A stretch of 64,000 nt of DNA from Paramacrobiotus metropolitanus. Its lineage: Eukaryota; Tardigrada; Eutardigrada; Parachela; Macrobiotidae. Shown one piece after another: positions 40,301 to 52,526 of this stretch. The DNA is taken from positions 434,001 to 498,000 of the forward strand of contig NW_026570240.1 in the NCBI RefSeq assembly GCF_019649055.1. The letters are read 5' to 3'. A program made the translations under genes and the position numbers. Under the pieces are notes generated by a model. The model searched no databases. It saw nothing but the letters and a program-made list of their open reading frames with translations, and was not told where the DNA came from. How positions within the stretch are numbered: the stretch's first letter is position 1; each line of letters starts with the position of its first letter.

Positions 40301-43300
40301 TGACACTGAAACAACCCGTTCTACCGTTATTTTGCAGTTCATCGAATATTTGAATTTACGAGATTTTCCTGTGATGGGATACAATAGTCCAACCATAATT
40401 ACGGAATTTCATCTGTCAATAGGCAGTTCAGCTGCGGAATACCGGTACTCATCTTACTCATCTAAATAAATCGAAGATGCTGCTTATATTCGTTTCAGCC
40501 CAAAGTACATGCCTTCCCCACTGGCCGCACTTGTAGCTGTGAACAAGTTGAACCTTTCCAGTACGTTGGTTGCGGAAAGCCCGCAGACCCTTCTTCGAGT
40601 AATAGCTCAGGATCTGCGATTACATCTTAGTAAACGGAAACAACCTGCTAAATTGAAAGAAGGCAAGACTTTTTTGCGCAACATAATAAAAAATTGTCTT
40701 TTTCTGAGCACGTGTTTTACAGATTATGTCTGCGTTTTGGATATTCCATTCATGGAGTTTCAGGTTAAAATTGCAGAAGGAAGTCCAGTAAGTCAGTCCA
40801 GTTCGGTTTTGAATATAATGATATTAAGCCTTCCCCACTAGAACATTGTAGTTGCGGTATTAGTATAAAGTTGTGAGTTGCAGGATTTTCCGCGCTTTGA
40901 CTTTCGGGCTTCTAATGATTGCTGCTACCTGCGGACCTGTTCTGATTCCTGCTTGGAATTGTGCAACTTGCTGAAATACTTGGCTGAATATCGAGATCTT
41001 AATATTGCGCCCGCAGCACCAAAGGTCAGTAGTTTCCTACCGATTGTAAAAACTCATAAATTAGTCTTGGTATTTGACTCGTTAAGAACTGATGGGATGC
41101 AGAACATGCTGTATTTAGGATGGTTACAAACTTACTTAATTTTTATTATATTGACTGTCATTGTTGGCCATTTTGATGAACTGTTTAAAATTTTCAGATC
41201 GATGCATTCCCGCGAACAGTCTCTCTGGAGGCTAAATATAGTCAGGATGAAAATGTTTTTGATGAAATGATGGATGCCATGAAAGAAAGTCCGCCACGAA
41301 GAGATTCTTTGGCCAAACATGATTATCCAATGCACACCCCTTTGCATGTGGCAAATAATGCCCATTTCCCGATGGCAGCCACAATCTCGTCATCACTTAA
41401 GACATCGATGTCGGACGCAAATCCGATTGATGATGATGATTTTTGTATTATTGATGAAGATTTGGGTGTTGGAATAGCAGTAATAAATTTTTGTATTCAG
41501 TCAAGCTTGTAGCGCTTGTGATGGGTTTTTTTTTGACGTTGTAGCCAAAGAGTGGGGAACCGGGCGTAAAACTTCTCACGATGGAGCCTATCCGAATAGT
41601 GGAAAATCATTTTGCCGTTCCGCTGGCCGTTACGGATCAACTCAAAGCACCAGATGGCTATCCATTGCCGATAGTGCGGGTGACGTTAAAGGAAATGTCC
41701 TTTGTTTGGTGCCTGTACGGAGGGAAGGATTTCGATGATAAGGTGGTTTATCCTCGCCGACTGAGTTCCCACAATCGACTACATAGTGCTCCAGGTTAGT
41801 CTGATTAAAGGGCTACTAGTCAATACCGCGGTGTAGTTGGGGCGTGGCGGAATTGTAGCTGCAAAAGAATAAAAAGTTAAAAGATTTTTTCCGGTCTTTT
41901 CGTCTTTTTAATATAAAAAGAATTTTCTGATATCTAAGGCCATGCGCGGGTGTTTTATTATAATGACATATCTAAGTGATAAGTTTCTCAGCGAATCTAG
42001 GGAAGACACGATCTAGCAGTAGATCAGACAAAACCGATGCCGGCCATTCTCCATCATGGTTGCTGAAAGGCGGAGCCGGTCGTGATCATTCCGTTCTAAT
42101 GGAAATTCATCTCAACAAGGTACGTCCTCGAAGATTGTAGATAACAATGGTATATTTTCTGCTAACGAAGTCTGGTATCTGTATATTATTATGAAATAAG
42201 TGATCCTGTTGTATCTGTTATTGGCTGATCATGGGTAACAAAGTACTTTTTAACGATGATTCCGATACTAGGTGAAATTCCAGCATGAACAGTATCCCTT
42301 TGACGGAAAAACTGTGAAAGCGGCCCGTCAAGTTTTATTCATTCAGGATTTTGAGATTCGAGACAGATTGGCATCATCGGAAATCAACAAATTTTTATAC
42401 CAATACGTTGCTGCGTCTATGCCCAAACAGAGCTATGCTAGCATGGTACGTTTGTTAATGATGTAGTTGAAATGCTGTTGACTAGGATCGACAGTGAATG
42501 CTTGCAGTTTTCAATACGAGCATTACACGAGCGACCTGATCCGGCTTTACCGATGCAAGAATGCACACTGAAAATTTCCCTTCAGCCGCTTCGGTTAAAT
42601 ATAGATCAAGAATCTATGTTTTTCTTGGGCGATTTCTTTGCTGCGCTTTCTGACACGGGGGCAGTTCCACCAAAAACGATTACTGATGAAGGTAATTTTG
42701 CCGGATAACACTATTTTAGTTAATGCTGATATGAATACCGTATGGGTTTTGTAGAAGACTTCTCTGAACGGTCGTCGCCCCATTCGGCAGTATCACAGTC
42801 TCCCAAAGATCAGATTCCCATACGAACCACACGACTGGGATCACTAGAAGAGGAAGAGATGTTCGCTCAGGATCCCCTTATTCGATTCGACGATGCTCCG
42901 AAGAAGGCTGCTGCTGATGCAAAGTTGGATGATTTATTGGCTATACCACCACCCATTCTAGCCGATCCTGACTCTGAAATATTTTTCAAGTCAATAACTT
43001 TTTCGCCGGATGTGCCTATTATGCTGGACTATCACGGAAAGCACGTAGATGTGGAACGGGTGGTACGGTTGAAATATATCGTGATTTCGCTTCATGTTGA
43101 TTGTGCTAGTACGTTCTTTGAAGGGTGCCCTGGGAGGATTATTAATTGGTTTGGCTCAACTCAACTGCACTATGCTCAGACTCAAAGCCCTACATAATCG
43201 ACAAGGGTAAGTATGTTGATTTTTTATGTTTATTGGATGGACAAGGATGGCAGTTTTTTTTAGAATTCGTGGATTGGATCGGATGCTTTTGGCCTTGTTG

Positions 43301-44292
43301 AACGACTGGTTAGATGACGTTCGGAAAACGCAGCTAGCAAATCTTCTAGCTGGCGTCGGGCCCATGCACTGTTTTGTGCAACTTGGTAAGAAACGATAGT
43401 AATTTTGGTATTGCTTGGATTGTTCCAGTTTATCGTTTATCCCGGTAGTGATGCGTCCGAGTGAAATCGTTATTTCGTTGATAGTTCAAGGAATTCGTGA
43501 TTTGTTTTGGCTTCCGGTGGAGCAATACAGAAAGGATGGACGTATCGTACGGGGTGTACAGCGCGGTGCAAGTGCCTTTACCACGTCGACATTAATTGCT
43601 GCATTAGAGCTAACCAATCGCATTATTCAAACGGTTCAAGTGAGTATAATAATTTTTATTGCTGTAGTTGACGGTAGTTCTCCTTAGGCTGAGTGCTAGT
43701 TCTGGTGATGTTTTCTATACCAACGATGTAAACGTGCTTGTAATTGCATATTTTTCAATAGGTTGCAGCAGAATCGGCGTATGATGTGATATCGCCAGGA
43801 CCAAGCTTCAAGCGGAAACGACGGAAGTCTAATGTGATATATCCAAAAAGTCAGCCTGGGGATCTGCGGGAAGGTGTTGTTACTGCCTACCGAGTTCTGC
43901 GAGAGGTATGGAGTAAATCGACATTTCACAGGCTTCTCGATTTTCATATAAGCACCGTTATAATACAGCTTTTCTCTTCTTAATTTGTGCGAGAGTGTTT
44001 CGTTGGTGAGATAATTTCTTTTTAGGGCTTTACTGATACAGCGCAGGAAATCGTTGATGCTGTGAGCGAAGAGCGCGAGCACAAGGGAATGACCGGCGCC
44101 GTGGGCGGGGCCTTGCGACAAATCCCTCCGGCTATCGTGAAGCCTCTCATTCTTGCCAGTCAGGCGACTTCCAATGTTCTGGGTGGATTACGCAACCAGT
44201 TACAACCGGATATTAGGCAAGACGAGTTGGAGAAATGGCGCACGGATGACGACGTACGGTCCGCGCCTAAATCACGCAGTAGTGACCGGTGA
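34333..44292 (+). CDS. ATG2: ATG2 autophagy lipid-transfer protein
   Basis: Rod-shaped bridge-like protein that moves lipids from the ER to the growing autophagosome. The ATG at 34333 opens with an ATG2 chorein N-terminus (RYLLQRYLGQFL, LDQLSVSL). Exons 34333-34500, 34930-35098, 35426-35572, 35639-35744, 35810-35999, 36061-36240, 36443-36548, 36613-36777 and 36838-36891 join in frame. Later recognisable pieces include SSMQLAEECL and GLEKFAQAID with RIKV (exons 3-4), VLDLRPARDRFPTWKRAL (about 38397 onward) and the conserved C-terminus: DLREGVVTAYRVLRE (exon ending 43902), then 44026-44292 with GMTGAVGGALRQIPP, AVKPL-like IVKPLILASQATSNVLGG and NQLQPD. Exons in 36951-43760 were seen in pieces but not all joined; one near 36951 reads into a stop unless it is very short. 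Length (10 kb, many small exons) suits a protein of the family's 1,900-2,000 aa. It lies head to head with ULK. Confidence 0.93.
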
Positions 44293-44532
44293 CGGAGGAA
44301 ATGATTGAGGGGTTATTAAGAACTTAAGAAGTAGTCTCCAACCATTGTGAAACACTTTCACTGCAGATCCGTAAGCAGTGTGGCCTACTGATATGTTTTA
44401 AGCAAATGATTTTACCATTGCTTTTGCTCATTTCGTGTCTTATATTTTGAATTCTTATCTGGAGAGTTGTGACGTCACTAATTGTGATTGTTTAAGTTGA
44501 GAGATGGTGTAAATTTCGTTACCCGTAGTTGT

Positions 44533-44538
44533 AATAAA
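44533..44538 (+). terminator. Candidate ATG2 polyadenylation signal
   Basis: AATAAA lies about 240 bases past the ATG2 stop, in the 399-bp gap (44293-44691) between the converging ATG2 and eIF4E-like genes. It fits a normal 3' UTR length. Confidence 0.4.
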
Positions 44539-44691
44539 TGTCTAGAGAAATCAGAGTCGCTAACGAAGTCGTTGTGATCAAGAAACAAGAAACAGAAAAT
44601 GCTGACGAAGAAAAATTTAACAGGCACAAGCGAGAAGAAAAAATTAGCAAACAAGGACAGAGACAGCACAATAAATTTCAGAAGATGGTTT

Positions 44692-46245
44692 TTAGTTTTC
44701 TTCCACAGGATCCAGGTTTCTAATTGGCGCGTCCGCATCACCGGCACCATTTGTGGTCCGTGCATTAAACTGCGTGCTAACATCCACCATCTCTTTACCT
44801 GTATGAACAAGGGAGCGCCAAGGCTTAGCCATGGCACACTCTTCATGCGACTTTCCGTACAAATACTTGAAATTCCCTGGGAAAAAAATAAAAAAATTAT
44901 CACTGGGAAAAATTGCTAAATCTTACAAGTTAGCTGTATTTGCCAAATCTAAATTGTCAGCCATTTCCAGCAATATTATGGTAGACCTGTTGAGGCCGAC
45001 CCTAGTAAGGATTTGCATTCACAGAAAGTTAAATTTACCCACGGCGTTAGCAGGCATATCACCGGTTCCCAAGAGGCGACGCCCGTCTCCTTCTGGTCCG
45101 AACACCGGATAATCCGCGTACGGTTTCGACGCATGACAGGATCGACCTCTGGGTCGCGATGGCAGCAGACTGTATGGATGATGGTAGACATCGCGCATAC
45201 TGTCGCCTCCGCCCATTCGCAGCATAATACTGCTCTGCGACGCTTTCACATGGAACGGCCGTTTGGCCGGCACTGCGGCCACCTCTTTGACTTCCGGCGC
45301 CACACGCTTAGCGGCCAGGAATTCATCGGTCTTCACGTCCACATCCAGTTTAGTCCGGTAGCCGACCGAGCGACTCCGGAAGTGTCGCGGCAGAGTGGGC
45401 ACCTTGGGCGGGCGCACTTTCTGCGGCGCGTTACGCTTCGCGGCAATCTTACTGTCCAGCATGGCTTTGCGCTCAATGTGCGGTGTCCATTTGATGGGCG
45501 TACGACAGTCCTGCGCGAACACGCCTTCGATGCGGTCGCGTACGCATTCCCAGATGTGCTCCTTGCACGGCGCCACCCATACGTAGAAGCGGGTGGTGCC
45601 ACTCTTGCCAGACACCATGATTCCGTTGATGTAGTCGGACGTGTGAATCCAGGCTTCTTCGATGACCTTCAGACAGATATCCCGCCACAGGTGATCGATG
45701 ATTTTCGTGTCCAGATTGAAGCCCGTTAGCTGCATGCAACCGCCACCAATGTTCTCATGATCGTCCCAGTCGGGAACGATTATCCGCCGACCGAGACCAC
45801 CGCGGAATAACGCGTACTCCCAGTACACGGGCAGCTCGGAAGGCGGTTTCAAGCTGTTGTACATTCCTGTGCACATGTAAACCACTGACAATTTTGAATT
45901 ACAAATTGCCACTAGAAATAATCGTTATCCCTTTTGAGATGCCATTTTTGCGTGCGCTCCTTAATAACACTTACATTATTACAGTTTGTGATAGCGAAAA
46001 ACGCGCGGTTGCTACAGAGTACTGTACTCGTATTTAACTGCTAAAATTTTACCAACCCAGAACTGTTGGATTGTGGAGAAGGTGGCGACGGGGTGAATGC
46101 AATCCATCCACGATTTGTTCTGCGTGCCTAATTTATTTACAAGCCACAATGTCCATGGACTTTCCAGGTAGGTTTGGGTGGGATCGCGAAAGGAGGTGAT
46201 ATGGTGCACCGTATCTCGGCTGGGTAAGACGGGGGTTTGTTCCAT
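44692..46245 (-). CDS. eIF4E-family cap-binding protein with long C-terminal extension
   Basis: Three exons (46245-46053, 45866-45039, 44876-44692) join in frame to 401 aa. The core follows eIF4E: SPWTLWLVNK (family RWALWFF), KSW then FSTIQQFW (first cap-binding Trp and the FW motif), LKPPSELP, YALFRGG, PDWDDHENIGGG (family MWEDEKNKRGG, second cap-binding Trp), LWRDICLKVIEEAW and YINGIMVSGKSG, then FYVWVAP (third conserved Trp). Both tryptophans that stack on the m7G cap are present, which points to a class I type rather than 4EHP, which has Tyr at the first site. After about residue 200, where eIF4E normally ends, some 200 residues follow that are Lys/Arg/Pro-rich, including a segment from RPPKVPTLPRHFRSRSV and a last exon with SLVHTGKEMVDV. 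The start is the first in-frame ATG in exon 1; an upstream exon is possible. Cap binding is inferred, not shown. Confidence 0.8.
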
Positions 46246-47059
46246 TCTTGGCCGTGGAAAATCCGAAATTTGAACGGCTTCAGTGAAGTGCAAGCAAACG
46301 TCGTCTAGTGCCCACTTTTCCAAAAAGATAGTCTCGATGGGCCAATATTTCTTTACGAAGTTTTTTCAATATTTGACTGGAGGCAGGAAACCTTAGCAAC
46401 TGAGCTGCCTGCTAAACCTGCTAAACATGCTAATATGCCTGCGTTCTCTCGTTTTTTGTGAATGCGACGCAACCATAAGTGCCCATGTAAGTATATAACA
46501 GGGAAATCAAAAACTGTAGTGGACAGATTAATGGTGTTTTTGCCCACGAATCGTGCTTGCGTGACATTCATGTCATGAAGAGTAAATTATAAGTAATAAT
46601 AAAATAATAATTTCGAAAGGGCTATGTACCAGAAAATTTCCTGGCGCACAGAAGTGACCTTAATTATTTCACGATAAAATCGTGTTTTATGTCACGTATT
46701 TAGCTATTTACTTCACTTATTGCAATTTTAAATACTTAATTTCAAGATTACTGATAATTAATAAAACTACAACTTTTTTCACGCTTTTTAATGGGTTGCA
46801 ATCATGACCATAACAGCTAGCTAGCAGTCTGGCACAAAACTAAAATTCGCTAATAAAAGCAAAGTCATACAAACGAGTATATGATTAAGCAAAGAAACAA
46901 ATAAAACAAAAAACCCTGTAAGAATAAACACAAACTATTCACAACTTTGCAAGGATGCGACACCAGGGACAACGGGAAAGCGCTGAGAACGTGCACATAC
47001 ATGACTTCCCACAAAGTTAGTATATTGGCTCACAATGATCCGCCTATCACCAACTCAAT
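46246..47059. other. Intergenic, no gene seen
   Basis: AT-rich sequence between the eIF4E-like start and the stop of the unrecognised gene. The reading frame upstream of ATG 46245 stays open to about 46323, so a little of this may be coding or 5' UTR. Nothing else stands out. Confidence 0.45.
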
Positions 47060-48701
47060 TCAGAAGTCGTCCAAAGAGCGAGTACAAGGATTGCCCTTCG
47101 CAACATCATCGGCTTCTATAAAACAGTATTTACATTTATTTTTAATAAATCACATGTAAAGACCGATCGAACAGCCACTTTACCAGAATCGGCCGCCAAA
47201 TCTTTCGACGAAAGGTCAAGATCCAAATACGCGCTATCGTCTTCGATAGAGCCGTTTCTCCACCAGCCTGTCTCTTCCTCTGGGCTCACTCCGTTATCGT
47301 TCTCCTGAAAAATAGATGACGGTCTTGAATATCAATACAGTGGCAGTTCAATGGTAAAACATTAATTAAAGTTTGGAAAATATCGTGTGACACTTTAGAT
47401 GGCCCCTTTAAAGCAACCTTCAGCGTTAGCGTGCTACACAGGCACTGCCCTGTTGTTTTCGATTAAAACACGATATCTACAGTACGGTACAACACAGTTC
47501 TAACGTTCCACGTTTAAAGGACTCTGAATGTCTGCACCTTGTATATAAAACTACAGACGTGAATGACGCTGGCCTGCAATCACCATGCCTGTTTCCGATT
47601 CGGAAATCGCAATGCGAGTTACGAGATGGCCATTTATATCAACACGCGCACTTATAAGTAGTGAAAATATCATCTAATACGAATACAGAAGCGTTGTCCA
47701 ACAATGAACAAACGGATTTGCGACGAATTTATTAGAACTCCTATCTATATATCTGTAATTCAAGAATGAACGCTTTTCTGTTCACAGTTACATCGATCGC
47801 CTTTACCTTATCGGTTTCGGTACTTCCGTTCTCCACTCGAACCGCTGGTGTTCTTTGGGTACGAACATTTTCTGCACAGCCGACAAACATCTTTCTGCCA
47901 GCCAACTGGAACTCTATCTTATGTAAGCGAGACAAAATTTCTTGGTTTGTTGAGAGCATCTTCTTCAGCATCTCATAGAGGGAATTTTGAGTCACCAGTC
48001 CACCGTCGAAAGGCAGCGATGCTGCGGAAATGTTCCGCTGGGCAGGCAAAGAAAACAGCTGCGCAGGAGCACCGGATGCTTTAACCGCAGGCACACATGT
48101 CTGTTGAATAATTCAAATACGTACCTTATTTGCTTAAATGACAACCAAAAAAGATCGATGAAAAACCGTAAAAGTTAGCAGAACTACTTATAGTCACTGA
48201 TATCCGTACCTTCTGCGCAACAGCGCCGGTCGTTTTTTCGCCTCCTCGCTTTCGCTCACGCGGTTTTCTGCCACGCTTAACCGTAGTCTGTTTTCCAGAA
48301 GTCGTTTCCGGGGTGCTCATAATTTTTCTTTTGACAGTTCTCCCTGATCGGGTTTGGATGGCCTTTTCGTTTTCGGGATCCTTGTTACAGTTTCCGGTGG
48401 GAGGCAGCGTTTTGTTGTAGCCTGTGTTGCTGGACGCCGCCTGCGTAGCGCTGCCCGGTGGTTGCTGCAGTGTAGCTGGAACGAGATTGTACATTCCGAT
48501 ACATTCCGGCGCGCTCATCGTAGTTGTGCTGGACGGCTGGGAACTGGCAAAATGCGGTTGGAAGGACGAAGGAAACATCATCTGCGATCCCTGGAACGTG
48601 GGAAACGACTGGGTGGAAGGGAAAAAGGAACCGCAGAACTGTGGCGGTTGAGAAAACTGGCTGCCATGGAACACATCGTTCACCAACCGCGATCGTTGCA
48701 T
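47060..48701 (-). CDS. Unrecognised 320-aa protein with AT-hook-like basic region
   Basis: I do not recognise the family. Four exons (48701-48210, 48100-47807, 47304-47184, 47115-47060) have consensus splice sites and sum to 963 nt in frame. The N-terminal 90 residues are rich in Pro, Ser, Phe and Gln (SQFSQPPQFCGSFFPSTQSF). Around residues 115-150 is a strongly basic stretch with SGRTVKRK and VKRGRKPRERKRGG, which resembles an AT-hook (RGRKP) and a nuclear localisation signal. Residues about 205-235 (LYEMLKKMLSTNQEILSRLH) look like an amphipathic helix or short coiled coil. The C-terminus is acidic (SPEEETGWW, DSAYLDLDL). A nuclear, DNA- or chromatin-associated role is inferred from composition only. 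Exons 3 and 4 rest on splice signals and phase, so the C-terminus is less certain than the first two exons. Confidence 0.6.
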
Positions 48702-50378
48702 GGTGCCAGATCAGTGCAATCCGCATCAATTCCGAAATGGGGCTGAAGCAGGCAGAAACTAATGAAGAAGCGTATTGCTGACAAGAAAAAGAATGGTGCA
48801 GTGAGCTCACAATTAGAATTTGCAGCTACAAGAGACTGCACAACCCGATGAAACTGGCCTTTGCCCATGCGTAAACTGCGCGCCCATGCAAAGCTGCAAT
48901 CCACCGAATGCCAGTGGCAATCTGTATCAGTTCGCGTGATACTGACCCCTGAGTAGTACGTAATGCGCATGCTCGTCATCCAGACCGATACGGACACTTC
49001 AGCATTTATTGAAATAATTTTTCTTTTTTTCGGAACACTTTAAAACCAGAATGGTGCTACTTATGTATATTACCTAGCAAGGGCTTAAGCCTTAAACCAT
49101 ACGTAAAGCGGTCGCGGTTCCTCAGATATACTTACAGTATTCTGAGAAGCAATCGGAAGTCTATTTCAGGCGTCGGCTGTACAGCAAGAACGGTATACCA
49201 GCTTGTTTATAACTTATAATATTAAGTATACGAATTAGGAAGTTTATTATCCGATGAATATATTTATTTTAATTTTAGTGAAAAACGGCAGTGAATTTTG
49301 CAGTTGTGCGCGTTTGCCAGTTATGCGATGCAATACATACGAGTACAATACAAGAGATTCCAGATGCCAGGTTGCTTCAGATTGTTTTGCATTGTTGTGC
49401 AATGTACATTTTATGCTTCAATACTGTTGGAACTTGCCAAGAGGTGAGCCTCAAAGATTCATTTAGTTCTGGTTAGTAAAAAAATAATCTTTATTGTGTA
49501 TCCATTCTTACACAGGCACACAACACGCAATCAACAGGAATAACAATTCGGGTATTCCTACAGCTGCGGGAAAGAACAGGACCATATTATTACCACCTAA
49601 GTAAAGCATATGAGTATAAATCAAAAAATTTAATGCTTAATACTCATACATGTACTTCTTATGCTGTTTTCTTACAGTCGCTTAGTCTCCCGGCATTAAA
49701 ACCCAAAACCTCCAATTGCACTTAATTTATTCTAGCTTTAACTTATGAAATTTCCGAGAAATTTAACGAAAATTTTAGAAAAAATGGAGTAAAAGGGAAA
49801 GCATGGAGAGACTAAGCTTAAAAACGGGCCTGCTCTTTCTGCAGATGCACAGTAGTTCTACAGTCCTCAAGTTATTCAAGTATAAAAATTCTCGAAAACC
49901 AATTTAATTCATCACACAGTAGTTGACATCAAGCTTTTAAATAAGAAATTTGAAAACAGTGAGTTAGAAAGCTGTACGGTGACAGTTTGCGAGATGGCAG
50001 TGGCTATTTTATGATGTTTATCCATGCTGCTCTTGGCGTCACGGGCAACCATTCCCTTAAATTAAGCCTATTTCCAGCTGGCAATAGTCCGTTTTCTAGC
50101 CGACACGGGATAGTTGGTCGACGTTTTGTATTTTCTTGCCATTGACGAATCCGTTACGATATCAGAATAACTGATCCACTGTTCTGTAAGACACGATTAC
50201 GTCAGATGATTGCTTCTCACAATCAACTCAGTTCGGTGGGTAAAAAGTAGACGCTGTCACGTTGGAAAAACTTAGTTGTGCAGTTACAAGTTGGCAGGAC
50301 GGAATTTCATGAACAAAAAATATCCGGATCACCTTGTCCAACCATGATAATAATGCTGGCAATGAAGAGTGCGAGTTC
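48702..50378. other. Intergenic, no gene seen
   Basis: Contains the upstream flank of the unrecognised 320-aa gene and the 3' flank of the caspase. Open frames here are under about 110 codons, overlap one another on both strands, and lack family similarity. A Thr/Arg-rich minus frame at 48680-48997 is probably a chance extension from the gene's 5' flank. Confidence 0.5.
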
Positions 50379-51477
50379 TTATCCCGCTGGTAACGGCTCA
50401 GCGCCCCCTTCAACGTTTTCCGTCATACTGCTGCTAGCCACCATTCTTCCTTGAGTCATACTAGTAATTTTCTCCGATACCGGGAGCAGATAAAACTTTT
50501 TAGTCAGCCGGCTAGAAAAATCCGGCATCTGCAGCTTGAAATTCCTGGTTGGCAACCAGTCGTAATTCGCCACCTTGTGGTTGATCTTCGTCAGTAAATC
50601 AGTAAAGTGGTCTTGTTGTCCCTTGCTGTTCCTCCAACGTAACAAATTATCTTTCATAACTTCGCATAGCGTTTGGATATAGGCTGAGCCCCGTGATGTT
50701 TCCCGGATAGATTCGTAGCCGTCCACGGTAGAGTAAGCCAGCAAGATATCCGCTTCATTCGGCAGCCTGGTTGTGCGCTGCAGCACTTTTTGCTCCTGAA
50801 CGCGGCTATCGCCTTGACTCCCGCCGTCGATTTCATCGTTGCCTTTTACTTCCATCGGTTCGTGGTTTTCGGTCCTCTCATCATCCGTTGTAGAAAACCG
50901 GCTATCAGTATCCATCGGCTGACCTTCCTTCGCCGCATTAATATCCAGGTACTGACGCTGTTGTGACACATAATCATCCCAGATAATATCCACTCCTTTA
51001 TCAATACTTCTGCCGCGGCACGATTGAAAACAGAACACTTTAGGTTTTCCACATAAACCAGAACATTTATCATTGACAAAAATCCCCGTGATTGTCTTGA
51101 TCAACACTATTTCATCACGGGCAAATATAGTCTGTTCCTCCATGGGATAGAAATATAACAACTATGGAATTGCAGTTCTTCATAGCCTTCCTGCACGCAA
51201 CATTTTCTAAAGTGTCCAGCATTTCTCTTCTGGTATAATTGGGATGCACTTCGATCTCGAATTCGTAATCTTTGAATGTAGTTTCCAAACCAGACACATC
51301 ATGTTCAGACCCACGCCTTGGTTCCAATTTGGTTTTTGCATCAAACTCAGTTTGATCAAAGATCAGCACATACCCTTGCCGTTTGTGATTCTGGTGATAA
51401 TAGTCCACATGCGAGAATCCATTTCGGAAGTCCCGTACATGCGTTTGCGCAGGAACAATATTTCTCCGACGCTCCAT
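50379..51477 (-). CDS. Caspase-family cysteine protease with a frame break
   Basis: Apoptosis-type protease of the C14 family. The start chosen is ATG 51477 (MERRRNIVPAQ), giving a short prodomain. The large subunit shows NHKRQGYVLIF, then LEPRRGSEHDV, and the catalytic His motif SHGG. Directly after it, at 51122-51131, the frame breaks; the rest continues in the next frame with ARDEIVL, CGKPKVF and the catalytic Cys motif QSCRG (family QACRG). Restoring 2 nt in the TATAT tract gives the usual spacing. An Asp-rich linker of about 70 residues follows, then the small subunit (LLAYSTVDGYESIRETSRG). Two tryptophans usual in the substrate cleft (YSWR, GSWF) are Ile and Ala here (YESIR, GSAY), while the P1-binding Arg stays. 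It may be a functional divergent caspase with an assembly indel, or a recently broken gene. Confidence 0.82.
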
Positions 51478-52526
51478 TCTCAGTTTGATGCAATACAAAT
51501 ATGCACAGCTAATCAGCCAGTTATACAGTGACTCGTGAATAAAAAGGTGGTATAAACAATTCGTGGACAATGTCACAATTACCAACGATAGTCCTGGGAC
51601 GGTGGAAATGATGCAAAATTCAAAATCTGAAATTCAAACTTCGGATGGGAACACAGCTCGCGATATGATAATCTGTCACTTAATCCACGACACCGACACC
51701 GTTGATACGGTACGCGTCCCTAAAAGTCGATACTGCTCCTGTGTAAGCGACCATGACATGGGTGCTGACAGTATTAGCATAGAAAAGTATTAGTACTGTA
51801 CTTCGCAGACCAGATTCACTAGAAGATAGAAAGCATGTTTATCCCTGTTTTTAACAATGAGCTTTGCGGGGCGGGACTTCCCGAATTAACTGCAATTTTA
51901 TTTGACCTAGATCTGTATCGCTTTCAGTCTCTCACTGTTTCTGACCAGAATCCTCTCGAGTCTCTGTCAACAATAAACTGCCAGGGGACGCAAGTTCCCT
52001 CCAACGGGATGCAGCCAGTGTAGCCACTGCCAGTCAGTGCATAGAAGACAGCGCACGACGGTGAACTGGTACAGAACCCGACAAATTACAGTAGATAGGT
52101 ACGTACGCGTTGTTAATGAAATACGTAATACAGTTTTATAATAAGTAATTATTATGCGATACAGTAATAATTATTAATATTTTGATTCTTAATAAATATT
52201 GAATACTAATTCTCATATTATCCTGATTCCTGACGAATCACTGCCGTCTGCAAGCACAATACTGCGCTCGATGCAAATAACCAAAACTTTATGCGAAACA
52301 CCGGTCTCAAAGACTGACGCTAAACCAATTCTGGCCAGGACACATACATATCACGAAACACTTTTTCTGCGAAGTTATTTTTGGCAGCTCTGCTAATGAA
52401 TGATAAACATCCAGAAGTCATTACAACGCAGCTGACAAAGCAACCCACTGGGCTAGAAATGCATATTCAATACAAAATGAATTCGTGAAAGACTTCTGCG
52501 ACACTTTTGTAAAAGCTATAAATTCT
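51478..52526. other. Intergenic, no gene seen
   Basis: Lies between the caspase start and the stop of the phospholipase gene; both are on the minus strand. The caspase frame stays open upstream to 51585 with hydrophobic residues, so an upstream coding exon cannot be excluded. A plus frame at 51563-51793 (76 codons) has reasonable composition but no recognisable similarity. Confidence 0.4.

Noticed and set aside
45013-45729. 238-codon plus-strand open frame
   Set aside because: It lies entirely antisense to the second exon of the eIF4E-like gene, whose minus-strand frame has family motifs. It reflects GC-rich coding sequence.
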